64,000 nt of DNA from CAWAHD01 sp963781785 (GCA_963781785.1 CAWAHD010000001.1:806001-870000), one strand, 5' to 3'; positions 44,109 through 53,787 are shown, numbered from the stretch's first letter. Numbers and translations are program-made. Notes: generated from the letters alone by a model not told the origin.

Positions 44109-44990
44109 ATGAGCTGCACAACTTCCGAACCAAGCTGGCGGTGGGAGCACGGCGATGACGCGATCTCGATCTTGTGGTTCGATCAGCAGGGCAGAACCCA
44201 GAACCTCATCGACCTTGACGCGCTCGACGAGCTGGAGCTGCGTTTGGCTGAGGCCGAGGGACACGGCGCGATTCGTGGCTTTTTGATCCGCAGCGCCAAG
44301 CCCGACGGATTTTGTGCAGGGCTCGATCTGAAGACCGTTTTGTCGTCAGAAAAAGTGCAGCTCGAAGCATTTGTGCGCCGTGGCCTGGAAGTGTTCGACC
44401 ACCTTTCCTCGCTGCGTATTCCCACCGCCGCCGTCATCCACGGAGCCTGCCTGGGGGCGGGGCTCGACCTGGCGCTGGCGTGTGGGCGCCGGGTGGCGCT
44501 GGCGTCAAATGCGCCGCTCCAGATCGGAACCCCCGAGGTTCAGTACGGCCTGATCCCCGCATGGGGGTCGATCAGCCGGCTTCCTCGCCTGATGGGACCC
44601 GACGGAGGCCTCGACCTCTTGATTTCCGGCCGGTCGATCGGCTACCTGCTGGCACGTTCGCATCACATCGTGGATCGGCTGGCGGCCGACGCCGATCTGC
44701 AAACCCCGGCAGACCTCCTGGCGCTGTCCCCGGCTCCGGAGCGATCATGGCCGAAGGAGGCCTGGGAAGCAGCGTGGAACCGCGCGCATGCTCAGGTCGA
44801 GGAGCAACCCGGCGACCACCCCGAAGCCCAGCTTCAGATCCTGGCAATCGTCTCCATCGAAATCGCTCACGGCCCCGAACCCGCACGGCAGGCTATTCCC
44901 GAGGCACTGGCTGAGCTCGCGAACAGTGAAACCACGCGCGACGCGATCACGATGCTGCTCCGACTTGGGCAGAGTGAGCCCGGCGTCTGA
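44109..44990 (+). CDS. Enoyl-CoA hydratase/isomerase (crotonase) family protein
   Basis: 293 residues. Oxyanion-hole motifs: GFLIRSAKPDGFCAGLDLK near 58-76 and IHGACLGAGLDLALACGRR near 107-125, with a downstream TPEVQYGLIPAWG. The catalytic Glu positions of true hydratases are approximately kept (TPEVQYGL). The C-terminal half is longer and less conserved than stand-alone hydratases, resembling the N-terminal part of FadJ/FadB multifunctional proteins. Divergent from the small membrane protein and near the acyl-CoA dehydrogenase, supporting a fatty-acid oxidation role. Confidence 0.82.
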   Translation: MSCTTSEPSWRWEHGDDAISILWFDQQGRTQNLIDLDALDELELRLAEAEGHGAIRGFLIRSAKPDGFCAGLDLKTVLSSEKVQLEAFVRRGLEVFDHLSSLRIPTAAVIHGACLGAGLDLALACGRRVALASNAPLQIGTPEVQYGLIPAWGSISRLPRLMGPDGGLDLLISGRSIGYLLARSHHIVDRLAADADLQTPADLLALSPAPERSWPKEAWEAAWNRAHAQVEEQPGDHPEAQLQILAIVSIEIAHGPEPARQAIPEALAELANSETTRDAITMLLRLGQSEPGV

Positions 44991-45023
44991 TTGCATCCGC
45001 CCGGCGAATCGATCCGAAGACCT

Positions 45024-46460
45024 TCAGCGGACTTCGATGCCGATCAGCTCTCCCTCGCCCATGATGTAGCCGCGCTGGCCATGCTGCGTGAGGTCCAGGC
45101 CGATCTCTTCCTCGTCGGCACTGACACGCAGTCCCATGGTACGATCGATCAGCACCAGCACGGCGAGGGTGACGACGACCGTGTAGAGCGCGACCGAGCC
45201 GGCCGCGATCGCCTGGGCCAGGAGCAGGTCGGCATTACCGGCGAACACGCCCCCTGAGCCATCGGTCAAGCTGGGGGCGGCCAGAAAGCCGAGGCACAGC
45301 GTGCCGGCTAATCCGCCGATTCCGTGCACGCCGAACACGTCGAGCGAGTCATCGTAGCCCAGCTTCCCCTTGATCGAGATCGCCGCATAACAGAGCGGAC
45401 CGGCGAGAAGCCCGAGGCAGAGCGCACCCAGTGGATTCACGTATCCGGCCGCTGGGCTGACCGCCACCAGGCCGGCGATCGCGCCGGTACAGGTTCCCAG
45501 GGCGGTGACCTTGCGCTTTTGGAGGTATTCGAGAACGGCCCAACTGAGGACCGCTGCCGCGCCAGCGAGGTTGGTCGCCACGAAGGCCGCGGCCGCGGCC
45601 GCATTGGCCCCCCGAGCTTGCCCCGTATTCAGCCCCAGCCAGCCGTACCACAAGAGTCCCGTGCCCAGTGCGGTCAACGTCAGGTTGTGCGGATGCAGGT
45701 CTTCGGTGTCGAGCCCTTTTCGCTTGCCCAGGATCACGACGCAGCACAGGGCCGCCAGCCCCGACGTCAAGTGCACCACGAGCCCGCCGGCGAAATCGAG
45801 GGCCCCCAGCTTCTTGATCCAACCACCAGGACCCCAGACCCAGTGTGCCACCGGGGCGTAGACCAGCGTCGACCAGAGTAAAACGAACACCAGGTACGAC
45901 GAGAACTTCATCCGTTCGGCGATGGCTCCCGAGATGAGAGCACAGGAGAAAACCGCCACCAGCATCTCGAAGATCATGAAAACCTGGTGCGGGACCAAAG
46001 GCGCAACCACCGTGTTTGGCTCAATCCCCACGCCGGCGAGTCCCCACCACGGCCCCCCGCCGCTCCAGCCAGCCAGCGCGTTCTCGCCGAAGGCGAGGCT
46101 GTAGCCAGCGAGCACCCACTGAGCCGAGACGACGCCCAGGAGGATGAAGCTTTGCTGAAACGACGCCAGGACATTCTTGCGCCGCACCATCCCACCGTAA
46201 AACAAACCCAGGGCTGGTATCATCAGCATCACGAGCCCGGCACTGGCCATGAGGAGGAGTGTGTCGGCGGCCTGGAACGAGGATTTCGCGAGTTGAGCGG
46301 CGGGTGGCGAGTCGACCGGGGCCAGCCGTGAACCCAAGGTAGCAGGCGCACCTTCCGCCCGTCGATCGTCAGTCGACCGGGCTTCCTGGCCCGCCAACAA
46401 CTCGGGCATCGTTCCCAGCAAGAGAGCCAGGAATGCCGCCGCTATCCGCCGGTTCGTCAT
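45024..46460 (-). CDS. amt: Ammonium transporter
   Basis: 478 residues from ATG 46460, with GGAG seven bases upstream. A cleaved signal-like helix (RIAAAFLALLLGTMPELLA) and a linker precede about eleven membrane helices. The Amt signature is visible: FYGGMVRRKNVLASFQQSF, the first pore His in GGLVVHLTSGLAAL and the second in FGVHGIGGLAGTLCLG. The C-terminal tail LGLDLTQHGQRGYIMGEGE is the standard Amt cytoplasmic end. No glnK/PII gene is adjacent in this window. Confidence 0.95.
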   Translation of the reverse strand: MTNRRIAAAFLALLLGTMPELLAGQEARSTDDRRAEGAPATLGSRLAPVDSPPAAQLAKSSFQAADTLLLMASAGLVMLMIPALGLFYGGMVRRKNVLASFQQSFILLGVVSAQWVLAGYSLAFGENALAGWSGGGPWWGLAGVGIEPNTVVAPLVPHQVFMIFEMLVAVFSCALISGAIAERMKFSSYLVFVLLWSTLVYAPVAHWVWGPGGWIKKLGALDFAGGLVVHLTSGLAALCCVVILGKRKGLDTEDLHPHNLTLTALGTGLLWYGWLGLNTGQARGANAAAAAAFVATNLAGAAAVLSWAVLEYLQKRKVTALGTCTGAIAGLVAVSPAAGYVNPLGALCLGLLAGPLCYAAISIKGKLGYDDSLDVFGVHGIGGLAGTLCLGFLAAPSLTDGSGGVFAGNADLLLAQAIAAGSVALYTVVVTLAVLVLIDRTMGLRVSADEEEIGLDLTQHGQRGYIMGEGELIGIEVR

Positions 46461-46483
46461 ACTCGCGCTCCACTCCACGCAAT

Positions 46484-46957
46484 CTAGCGCTGGTAAGTCC
46501 CCACCAATTCGCCCTGGGTCACGATGTGGCGTTTCATCGCCTTGAGCAGGCCCATCCTGTCGAGGCCGTCGGGGAGATCGATCGCCGTGTCGAGGGCGTA
46601 GAGCTTGAAAAAGTAGTGATGCAAGCCGTGCCCCTTGGGCGGGGCGGGGCCTCGATAGCCGACGGAGCCCCATGAATTCTTACCCTGAACAGCCGCGACC
46701 GGAATACTGGGCTTTCCCGTGGGCGGAACGCCCTCGTCCAGTCCATCTGCGTTAACCGGCACTTTGTAGATGACCCAGTGGACCCAGGGCTCGCTGGTTG
46801 GTGCGTCGGGATCGTCGACGATCAAAACCAGCTCGCGAGCCGATGCCGGCAGACCCGACCATGAAAGGGGTGGCGACAGATCCTCGCCGTCGCCCGTATA
46901 CCGCCGCGGGATCGGTTTTCCGTCGCCAAAGGCCGAGCTGCGAACGATGAGACTCAT
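46484..46957 (-). CDS. YbhB/YbcL-type phosphatidylethanolamine-binding protein
   Basis: 157 residues from ATG 46957. PEBP landmarks: IPRRYTGDGEDLSPPLSW, LVLIVDDPDAPTSEPWVHW and YRGPAPPKGHGLHHYFFKLYALD, forming the ligand-binding site with the DPDAP and GPAPPxGHG-like motifs. No signal peptide, so cytoplasmic. Molecular role in bacteria is uncertain. Confidence 0.9.
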   Translation of the reverse strand: MSLIVRSSAFGDGKPIPRRYTGDGEDLSPPLSWSGLPASARELVLIVDDPDAPTSEPWVHWVIYKVPVNADGLDEGVPPTGKPSIPVAAVQGKNSWGSVGYRGPAPPKGHGLHHYFFKLYALDTAIDLPDGLDRMGLLKAMKRHIVTQGELVGTYQR

Positions 46958-47112
46958 GGTCGTGCCCCCGAAAAACAAGAGCCGTACGCGTGAAACCAAT
47001 GCTGATTCTTGCTTCTGATCTTGAACGAATCAAGCTTCCCTGTCATCTTGCCGTCCCTCGGTACCGTCTCAGGTCATGAGTCGGGAGTCGAAAACGGCAG
47101 GAGACGCTTTCG

Positions 47113-47997
47113 ATGCGGCCAATCTTGTTCGTGGTTCCAGGCTTTGACCTCAAGATCCATAGCTACGGCGTGATGATCTTCCTGGCCTGTTCCGCGGCGC
47201 TCTGGATCTCGGTCTGGCGCGCCCGGCGCGAGAAGATCGACCCCAACATTGTCTATGGCATCGCGACGTGGCTCTTTCTGGGAGGAGTCATCGGCGCGCG
47301 GGGCCTCTACGTTGTCTTGCACCCCGAGATGATCCATGGGATCGGCGATGTTCTCCGGAGCTGGCAAGGGGGAAACGTCTTTTATGGATGCATCCTCGGG
47401 GGGCTGACCGGATCGCTGCTTTTCTGGTACAGGCATCCCTTTCCGTTCTGGCGGATGGCCGACGTGGCCGCGCCGGCTGTGGCGATCGGGGCGGCGGTGG
47501 GACGCATTGGCTGCTTCTTGAATGGCTGCTGCGACGGAGCCCTTTGCAAGTGGCCCTGGGGCATCCGGTTCCCGGCCGGCTCTCATGCCTGGATGAGGCA
47601 GGCGAACGCGGGGTTGATCTCGCCGGAAGCGCCCTTATCCCTGGCGGTGCACCCCACGCAACTCTATGCGGCACTGGCCGGCCTGGTCGTGCTCGGCTGC
47701 TTGCTCGTTTATTTCCCCAGGCGCCGCCGGCCCGGGCAGGTCATTGCTCAGCTCATGATCCTTTACTCGCTCACTCGGTGGCCGATCGAGGCGCTGCGCG
47801 GCGATGAGCCCGCTCTGATTGCCGGAATGACCTCGGCCCAATTGATCAGCGCTTTCCTCTTGCCAGCGGGCCTCGGGATCTGGCTCTGGTTCCAGCACGC
47901 CGGGAACGCGGCACAAGCAACGAGTGCTGTCACGGAACGCGACCGCGCTCAAAGGTTCCTGGCAGCCCCCTCACCCGGCCTTCGGGTGAGCAAGTAG
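47113..47997 (+). CDS. lgt: Prolipoprotein diacylglyceryl transferase
   Basis: Transfers diacylglycerol to lipobox cysteines of prolipoproteins. 294 residues, about seven membrane helices, with the Lgt signature AVGRIGCFLNGCCDG, the earlier HSYGVMIFLAC containing the essential His, and GGVIGARGLYVV. Near the end RWPIEALRGDEP is also typical. The last ~12 residues are read out of a repeat array (family C, 47969 onward), which suggests the original C terminus was replaced by repeat sequence. Confidence 0.92.
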   Translation: MRPILFVVPGFDLKIHSYGVMIFLACSAALWISVWRARREKIDPNIVYGIATWLFLGGVIGARGLYVVLHPEMIHGIGDVLRSWQGGNVFYGCILGGLTGSLLFWYRHPFPFWRMADVAAPAVAIGAAVGRIGCFLNGCCDGALCKWPWGIRFPAGSHAWMRQANAGLISPEAPLSLAVHPTQLYAALAGLVVLGCLLVYFPRRRRPGQVIAQLMILYSLTRWPIEALRGDEPALIAGMTSAQLISAFLLPAGLGIWLWFQHAGNAAQATSAVTERDRAQRFLAAPSPGLRVSK

Positions 47998-48110
47998 CCC
48001 CTTCACCCGGCCTTCGGCCGAGCAAGTAGCCCCCTCACCCGGCCTTCGGCCGAGTCAGCAGCCACCTCACCCGGCCTTCGGCCGACCTCTCCCCGAGGGG
48101 GCGAGGTTGG
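47969..48110. repeat. Tandem hairpin repeats (family C, four copies)
   Basis: Four units of about 33 bp with the core CACCCGGCCTTCGGCCGA and a spacer GCAAGTAGCCCC. The first unit overlaps the lgt 3' end and the fourth leads into CCTCTCCCCGAGGGGGCGAGG, another palindrome. A related inverted copy is at 57127-57176. Confidence 0.85.
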
Positions 48111-48134
48111 CGAGGTGAAGAGATCCCGCGTCAC

Positions 48135-49548
48135 TTACTTGCGCCGCTCGGGCGGCGGCTCGGTTCTCGGCGTCTCGACGGCCGTGGCTCCCCCCGGGCT
48201 GGGCCGGGAGCCGCCGGGGCCGGTTCGCTGATTCGCCAGCGGACGCGGGGGCTCGGGCGTGTACGGGTAAAACGGCGTCCGGTCGAAGAAGTTCCGGGGC
48301 CGGAGGTCGAAGCCGCTCCACATCACCAGGGCCGACCCTTCCCAGGCGTCGTCGCCCGGCCAGAGCCGCCGGCCGGAGTTGGGCTTGCCGTCCTCGTGCC
48401 GCGGCTCGTGATGCACGGCCGAGTTGCACCAGAGCACGATGTCGGTCAGCTCGACCGCTTCCTCGTCCCTCACGATATTCGGCAGGTTGGCAAAGAGGAA
48501 CTCCGTGGGCTTTTCCGGATGAGACCGGCTCACCCAGATGTCGTGGCGGGTGAACGCTTCGTTGTGACGGGGCGTGCCGTAGCGCAGGGGCATCAGGTCA
48601 TAGGCGATCGGCTCGCCGCGCGGATTGAGTTTCTCGCTCTCGACCCTGACCATTGTGAACTCCTTGGGGTCCCAGTCGACACCCCCTTCCAGCCCGCCGT
48701 TGAACGGGTCTTTGACGTCCTGGGCCGACAGACCGGTGACCGGCTCGACGTGCCGCATGAGCATCGCCGAATTCCTGGCGCCGTCGATCAGGTCGATGTC
48801 GATCCGCCAGTGGGCGCTGTGCACATGCGCTTCGGTGCGGTGGCCGGGCAGGTTCTGGCCGGTCGCACCGACGCGGAAGGCAATCGTGCCGTCGTCCTGG
48901 AACGTATACGACATGATATACATGTAATTGCCGGCCTCAAGCGCGCCCCAGAGCACCAGCTCGCGGCCCCGCCGGACGCCGTGGATATCATCTTTCCACG
49001 CCAGGCCGCGGTCGCGCACCTCCTTGACGACGGTCGCAAACGGATCACCCTGAAACGGAGGCAAGAGCGTCCCGAACGGGCCGGCGTCTTCAGCCTTGAC
49101 CTCGGCCAGTGGGAAGGAAAAGCTCGTCAGGTCGTAATACCGGATGAAGCTGGACTTGTGATACGGAACGAACAGCTCGGCGATGCGGGCGTCGTTCAAG
49201 ATCTTGACCCAGTCTTCGCCCAGGTTTCGCTTGAACCAGGCACCGGTGATGTACAGACCCCGGTGCAAGCCTCGTGCGTAATGAACCTTCCAGGCTGTGC
49301 CCTTGCGAGGATCCTGGCCACCCGACTCGCTTTCCAGGAACTCGGCGGTCACTTCCTGCGAAGGCGGGTCGGGAAGCCGCTGCCGGAAGAATCGCTGGGC
49401 GAAGGCCGGCGACACCGCCTGGAGAGCCAGAAAGGCGGCAAAGGCCAGGGCGCGAACAGGGAGGCAAGTGCATGCGGCGTCCTCGAATGACCATCGGATC
49501 GCTGTTGATCTGGGCAGATGGGTCTTCTCGCGGCGGGTTGTCGTTCAT
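48135..49548 (-). pseudogene. Copper amine oxidase catalytic domain, one frameshift
   Basis: The ATG at 49548 overlaps the stop of the upstream gene (ATGA). After ~31 codons one base is missing near 49448-49455, and the main frame continues through RALAFAAFLALQAVSPAFA, an export signal, into ~420 residues of amine-oxidase-like sequence: GNYMYIMSYTFQDDGTI with the N-Y of the topaquinone site, AHVHSAHWRIDIDL with the paired copper histidines, and FTRHDIWVSRSHPEK with the third. In known enzymes the Tyr of N-Y-D/E is converted to topaquinone; here the next residue is Met. The N-terminal domains are encoded separately by the preceding gene. Confidence 0.75.
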
Positions 49549-50372
49549 CGGGGCCGCTTTTCTTTGGGCACGTCTTCGGCCTCGGCTTCGGCTTCCGGTG
49601 CCGGCGTCTCGACCTCGCGCGTGGTGAGGTTGACCTGCGGCCTCGGGTAGCTGAGGTCTCGCTTGCCGACGCGGTAGGTCAAATGCACCACCCGGTTGAT
49701 CGTCGGGTCGTCGTCGCGTGTGAACTGGCTGAACTGAGGGTACACACTCAGCTCCTTGCCGAATCGGTCGTACAGCTTCTTGACCTCGTCGCTCTTCTTG
49801 AGCGCGAGCTCCTTGGCCTCGTCGAACTCGTCTTCCGAAAGCGGAGTGCGCAGGTGCTGAGATGCCTCGACACTCACGACCTTGCCGGTTCCCAGGTCGA
49901 CCGTCGAGAAAACCGTGATGTCGTCGAAGTAGCGATACCACGTGACGACTGCGAGGGGCCCAGGGCCTTTCGCCTTGGGCCGAGCGCCGTCTTTGTCTTT
50001 CTCGTTGTCGTCGGCGTTCTCGTTCTCCTTTTCCTTTTCGTTGGCATCGGTCTTCGGCCGGTCGGCATCGCCTTCCTTGGGCGAGCCGGACTCCTTGCCG
50101 GGCGAACCGGCGCGATCGGGAGTCGCGAGCAGCTCGACGCCGACGACGTATTCGCGGTGGTCTGCGGCAGGGTCGGTCGCCCCCTCGGTCTTTTTCCTGA
50201 GCTCGCGCATCGCGTCCTTGCTGAGAGTGACCGCCTGCTTCGTTTGCTGGGCGGTCAGCCCCGGCCGCAGTCGTGACGACGGCGCCTTGGCACCGTCGTC
50301 CGAAGCGGCCATCAGCCCGATTGTGACCACCGCCGCCGCGACCAACCAGGAGAATCGCAACGTGTTTTGCAT
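49545..50372 (-). CDS. Secreted N-terminal partner of the amine oxidase
   Basis: 275 residues. A signal peptide (MQNTLRFSWLVAAAVVTIG) precedes a low-complexity Lys/Glu/Asp/Asn linker (about 100-130) and a domain with WYRYFDDITVFSTVDLGTG and KVVSVEASQHLRTPLSEDE, which resembles the PepSY-like N2/N3 domains of copper amine oxidases. Its stop overlaps the catalytic-domain gene by four bases. The two proteins may form one functional enzyme or an oxidase without catalytic maturation. Confidence 0.65.
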   Translation of the reverse strand: MQNTLRFSWLVAAAVVTIGLMAASDDGAKAPSSRLRPGLTAQQTKQAVTLSKDAMRELRKKTEGATDPAADHREYVVGVELLATPDRAGSPGKESGSPKEGDADRPKTDANEKEKENENADDNEKDKDGARPKAKGPGPLAVVTWYRYFDDITVFSTVDLGTGKVVSVEASQHLRTPLSEDEFDEAKELALKKSDEVKKLYDRFGKELSVYPQFSQFTRDDDPTINRVVHLTYRVGKRDLSYPRPQVNLTTREVETPAPEAEAEAEDVPKEKRPR

Positions 50373-50483
50373 CGAGCCCCCGATCCCGAATGAGCTCCAA
50401 GCGGGACGGCAGAAGAAAGCTTGCGATCGGTCAGGCTTTCCCTGCCGGATTTCCGGCTGTGGAAAGCCTGACCTACGGGAAGC

Positions 50484-50700
50484 CGTCAGGCTGGAAAGCC
50501 TGACCTACGGAAGATGTCAGGCTGGAAAGCCTGACCTACGGAAGATGTCAGGCTGGAAAGCCTGACCTACGGAAGATGTCAGGCTGGAAAGCCTGACCTA
50601 CGGAAGATGTCAGGCTGGAAAGCCTGACCTACGGAAGATGTCAGGCTGGAAAGCCTGACCTACGGAAGATGTCAGGCTGGAAAGCCTGACCTACGTCGAG
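50484..50700. repeat. Seven-copy perfect 31-bp tandem array of the family A palindrome
   Basis: Seven head-to-tail units AAGATGTCAGGCTGGAAAGC...CTACGG, 31 bp each, six of them identical; the first has GCCGTCAGG in place of GATGTCAGG. A degenerate eighth palindrome precedes (about 50427-50480). Each unit has the stem GTCAGGCT / AGCCTGAC with loop GGAA. The array fills the gap between the metalloprotease stop (50703) and the amine-oxidase operon start (50372). Confidence 0.95.
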
Positions 50701-50702
50701 GA

Positions 50703-53612
50703 TCACGGCTCACGGGCGTCGAGATTCGCTTCGAGAATCTTGGCGATCCGGTGGCGGCACTCGTCGAGGTGAGCCCGGCTGGTATCGTCGATTATGAGGT
50801 TTCCGGTGTCCAGGACCTTGGAAATCCGGCCGGAAATCTCCTTGAGGTGCAGCCGGGCAAGAGCCCGGGCGTCGGCCGGGGCCGAGGAGTTGCCGCCTCG
50901 CGTGAAGACGATGTAGCCGTAGAGATCGTCGTAAGAATTGGCGTTGTTGCCGAGTACCATCTTGCCCAGACGGCCAAGGTACTCGCGCTGGAGGTTACGA
51001 CGAATGGTCGAGAGGGCAAACCCGGACTTGTCGCCGCCCGGCTTGGGCAAGCGGTCGAGGTCGGACCAGATCCCGTCAGTGAGCGACCGGAAAACCTCCT
51101 CCATCTTCAAGGGGTTTGCACCCTTGTCGGTCTGGAGCTGCTGGTTCTCCAGCCGGGCGAGCGTCGAGGCGCTCAGGCAGTGCCCGAGCACGATCTTTTG
51201 AATGCCGAGGATCCGCTCGAGCACCGAGATATCGACGCCCGAGCCGAAGTATCCCTCGGTGCCCCAGTGCATCCAGCGCTCGGTCCCCAGCCGCCTGAGC
51301 AAAGCCGGTGAGAACTGAAACGCCGAGTCGCTCAGGATCGAATCGGTGAGGAACTTGAGGCAGTCGCGCTGCTTGGTGCCGGCCACGGGGATGATCGGGT
51401 CGTGGGCGTCCTTGTCGGCCTTGTGATCGCGAGACACCGACTGGCCGCCGATGTATTGCGAGGCCAGTGTGGCACCGTCGCCCCATTGATTGAGCAAGAT
51501 GCTGAAGGCGCGGCGGGTGCGGGCCCACGATTCGCCATCCTTGACGACTCGCGCATCCAGGTCCTTGAGTAGCTCGGAGGCCAGCGCGATCCGTTCCTTG
51601 CCGAACTGGCAGGGGTCGGACCCCAGGTCCCAGCGGTTCACATACGGGTCGTCGTTCAAGAACGAGTCTTCGTCGGTCGCATAGACCAGGTCGTGCTCGG
51701 GCGCCCGCGCGGCGATCTTCTTGAGCTCGGAGGCCTCGTCGCCGTCGATCGTCTTGTAGGCGTACTCGATCGCCCAGTAGTCATATGGGCCGAGCGTGGT
51801 CGAGTAGTAGTCGCCCTGCTTCTTGCCCTTGGGGGCGATGTTGATCGGGCTATAATCCATGACGCTGCCGACCAGGCCCTTGACCCTGGTGATCGCGATG
51901 TCGTTGAGCTGGTCTGCGGTGAGCATCGTGCTGGCCTTGAAGTTGTGCCGCAGGCCGAGCGAGTGCCCGACTTCGTGCATCACGATGTGCTTGATGGCCT
52001 GGCCGATGAACTCCTCGGGCAGTTCGTCTTTGGGCTCGGGCTTCTTCTTGGCGGTCTTGTCGCCCGGCTTTCCGGGGCCCCTGAGCTCGGTAAAAGCGAT
52101 TGCGGCCAGGCCGAAGTCATGCTGGAAGCCAGTCTGGAACTGGCAGAAGTTGCGAGATCCCCGCGCGAAGTTCTTGGCGACCTCCCGCGTGAGCGGGCTC
52201 TGGCCGGCCGGTACGGCTTCGGGGACCATCTGGCCCGCGGGCTTGTCGAGGGAACCAATCCCGAGGAATGCGCGCGACTGCGGCAAGCCATAGCCCATCC
52301 TGGAGGCCAGGATCGGGCTGATCACCTCGCCGATGGCCAGGGGCGCCGTCTGCGGCTCGCCGGCGGCCGCGGCCGTGTGGCCGACCAGAAGCGCATATTG
52401 CTGCTTCCAGTAGCGGATGAACCCGGCGTCAAAGACGACGTCGCCGTCGATCATCTCGCCGCTGATCGGATTGGCCCGCAGACACGACATCGCACCCCCG
52501 AAGTCGGCCGTGATCCAGCGGAACGTGCAGTAGTTCGTGTCTTCAGGGTCGAACTCATCGCGCCCGGCCTCTTCCCAGCGAACGGCGATCGCATCCTTGT
52601 AGCCGATCTTCTCGAACGCCTTGTTCCACTCGCGGATCCCTTCCTCGACATACGGGCGGTACTCGATCGGGACCGTGTCCTCCACGTACCACACGATCTG
52701 CTTCCTGGGCGGCGAGAGCTTGGCCCGTGGATTTGCCTTCTCGAGCCGCCAGCGGTTGATCATGCGAACGAAGTTCGAATCGGCATCGGCGACGCCGAAG
52801 TCCTTGGTGGCGCTCAAGAAGTGGCCCACGCGGTCGTCGGCGATCCGGGTCCTGTAGCCGAAATCCGGCGTCTTCATCAGGCTGTAATGGATCACCATCG
52901 TGATGCCGCGATGGTCGGGTACGCCGTCGCTGCCGAAGAATCCAAACCGGCCGCCGCCGGCGAACGTGGCTTCGACCTCGAGCTCCATGTTGTGCGGGAA
53001 GCCCTTGACCTTGTGCCAGGTGCTCCGGGTGCGATCAAGCATGCCCAGATTGAGCTGGGCAAAATCGGTCATGAAGATGTCGGAAAAATCAATCACCACA
53101 GCGCCCTTCATCGGGTTCATCGCGATGATCGGCAGCGCCATCAAGATCGAATCGGTGTAGTTCTGCTTCACCGACTTGTCGAGCGGCGAGCCGCCCGGGG
53201 CCGTGAAATGGATGTTCCTGCGCACGAGCTGAACGCGGTCGCCCACGCGGCGGAAGATCAGCACGGTCTCGTCGTCGCCGATCGGAATGCCCGCCGCGGG
53301 CATGCCCCGGGCGATCGTGATCGGTAAAAGCAAGGGCTGGTTGAACTGGTCGGGCCGGATCTCGGCGTAAAGGTGATCGCTGATTTTATGAAGTGTGAAC
53401 AATCCCTCGATCTTCTCGGCCCCCCGCGTGACTTCGTTGAAGTCGCGGAACTGGTTGGGCCTGCCGCGCTGTTGCCCGGCCGCCCGGGCACTGGCGATCA
53501 CGGCTTCGAAGTCGACGCCTTCGGTCGGCCTGGGTTCCTGGGCCGGCAGGTCTGACGCGATCAGGACCACGACGAGCGCCGCGGCCCATCCGGGTGCAAT
53601 GAAGCGACTCAT
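50703..53612 (-). CDS. Secreted zinc-dependent metalloprotease (DUF5117/DUF5118 type)
   Basis: 969 residues from ATG 53612, with AAGGAG six bases upstream. Signal peptide MSRFIAPGWAAALVVVLIA. The N-terminal part has DUF5118/DUF5117-type sequence (FTLHKISDHLYAEIRPDQ; DHRGITMVIHYSLMKTPDF). The zincin active site is IVMHEVGHSLGLRHNFKAS near residue 545, with the Met-turn in GSVMDYSPINI and a strong metzincin (HExxHxxGxxH) pattern. The C-terminal ~300 residues are helical and family-specific. Likely periplasmic or cell-surface protein degradation. Followed by the 31-bp tandem array. Confidence 0.88.
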   Translation of the reverse strand: MSRFIAPGWAAALVVVLIASDLPAQEPRPTEGVDFEAVIASARAAGQQRGRPNQFRDFNEVTRGAEKIEGLFTLHKISDHLYAEIRPDQFNQPLLLPITIARGMPAAGIPIGDDETVLIFRRVGDRVQLVRRNIHFTAPGGSPLDKSVKQNYTDSILMALPIIAMNPMKGAVVIDFSDIFMTDFAQLNLGMLDRTRSTWHKVKGFPHNMELEVEATFAGGGRFGFFGSDGVPDHRGITMVIHYSLMKTPDFGYRTRIADDRVGHFLSATKDFGVADADSNFVRMINRWRLEKANPRAKLSPPRKQIVWYVEDTVPIEYRPYVEEGIREWNKAFEKIGYKDAIAVRWEEAGRDEFDPEDTNYCTFRWITADFGGAMSCLRANPISGEMIDGDVVFDAGFIRYWKQQYALLVGHTAAAAGEPQTAPLAIGEVISPILASRMGYGLPQSRAFLGIGSLDKPAGQMVPEAVPAGQSPLTREVAKNFARGSRNFCQFQTGFQHDFGLAAIAFTELRGPGKPGDKTAKKKPEPKDELPEEFIGQAIKHIVMHEVGHSLGLRHNFKASTMLTADQLNDIAITRVKGLVGSVMDYSPINIAPKGKKQGDYYSTTLGPYDYWAIEYAYKTIDGDEASELKKIAARAPEHDLVYATDEDSFLNDDPYVNRWDLGSDPCQFGKERIALASELLKDLDARVVKDGESWARTRRAFSILLNQWGDGATLASQYIGGQSVSRDHKADKDAHDPIIPVAGTKQRDCLKFLTDSILSDSAFQFSPALLRRLGTERWMHWGTEGYFGSGVDISVLERILGIQKIVLGHCLSASTLARLENQQLQTDKGANPLKMEEVFRSLTDGIWSDLDRLPKPGGDKSGFALSTIRRNLQREYLGRLGKMVLGNNANSYDDLYGYIVFTRGGNSSAPADARALARLHLKEISGRISKVLDTGNLIIDDTSRAHLDECRHRIAKILEANLDAREP

Positions 53613-53787
53613 GAAGCTCTCCTTGGCAATCGGCCACAGCATCGGCCGCCCGCCATGATGGATCTGGGAAGGACTTCTCAGCAAGTCAAATCTCGGTGAT
53701 CTTCGAGTGAAGTGAACGTTTATTTTACCTGACCGGCACGATCTCTATCTTGCCGAATGAATTCGTCGGAGGCAAGCGGGGGGTCTG

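Noticed and set aside
46096..50276. Large plus-strand frames opposite amt, the amine oxidase and its partner
   Set aside because: Antisense to well-supported genes and rich in His/Arg/Asp as expected from reversed codons; no starts or domains.
50484..50700. CRISPR array
   Set aside because: The would-be spacers are identical in every unit, so this is a plain tandem repeat.
51693..53327. 544-codon frame on the plus strand inside the metalloprotease gene
   Set aside because: Mirror frame of a strongly supported metzincin gene; composition (RHD-rich, Val/Leu/Gly) is a codon-reversal artefact.
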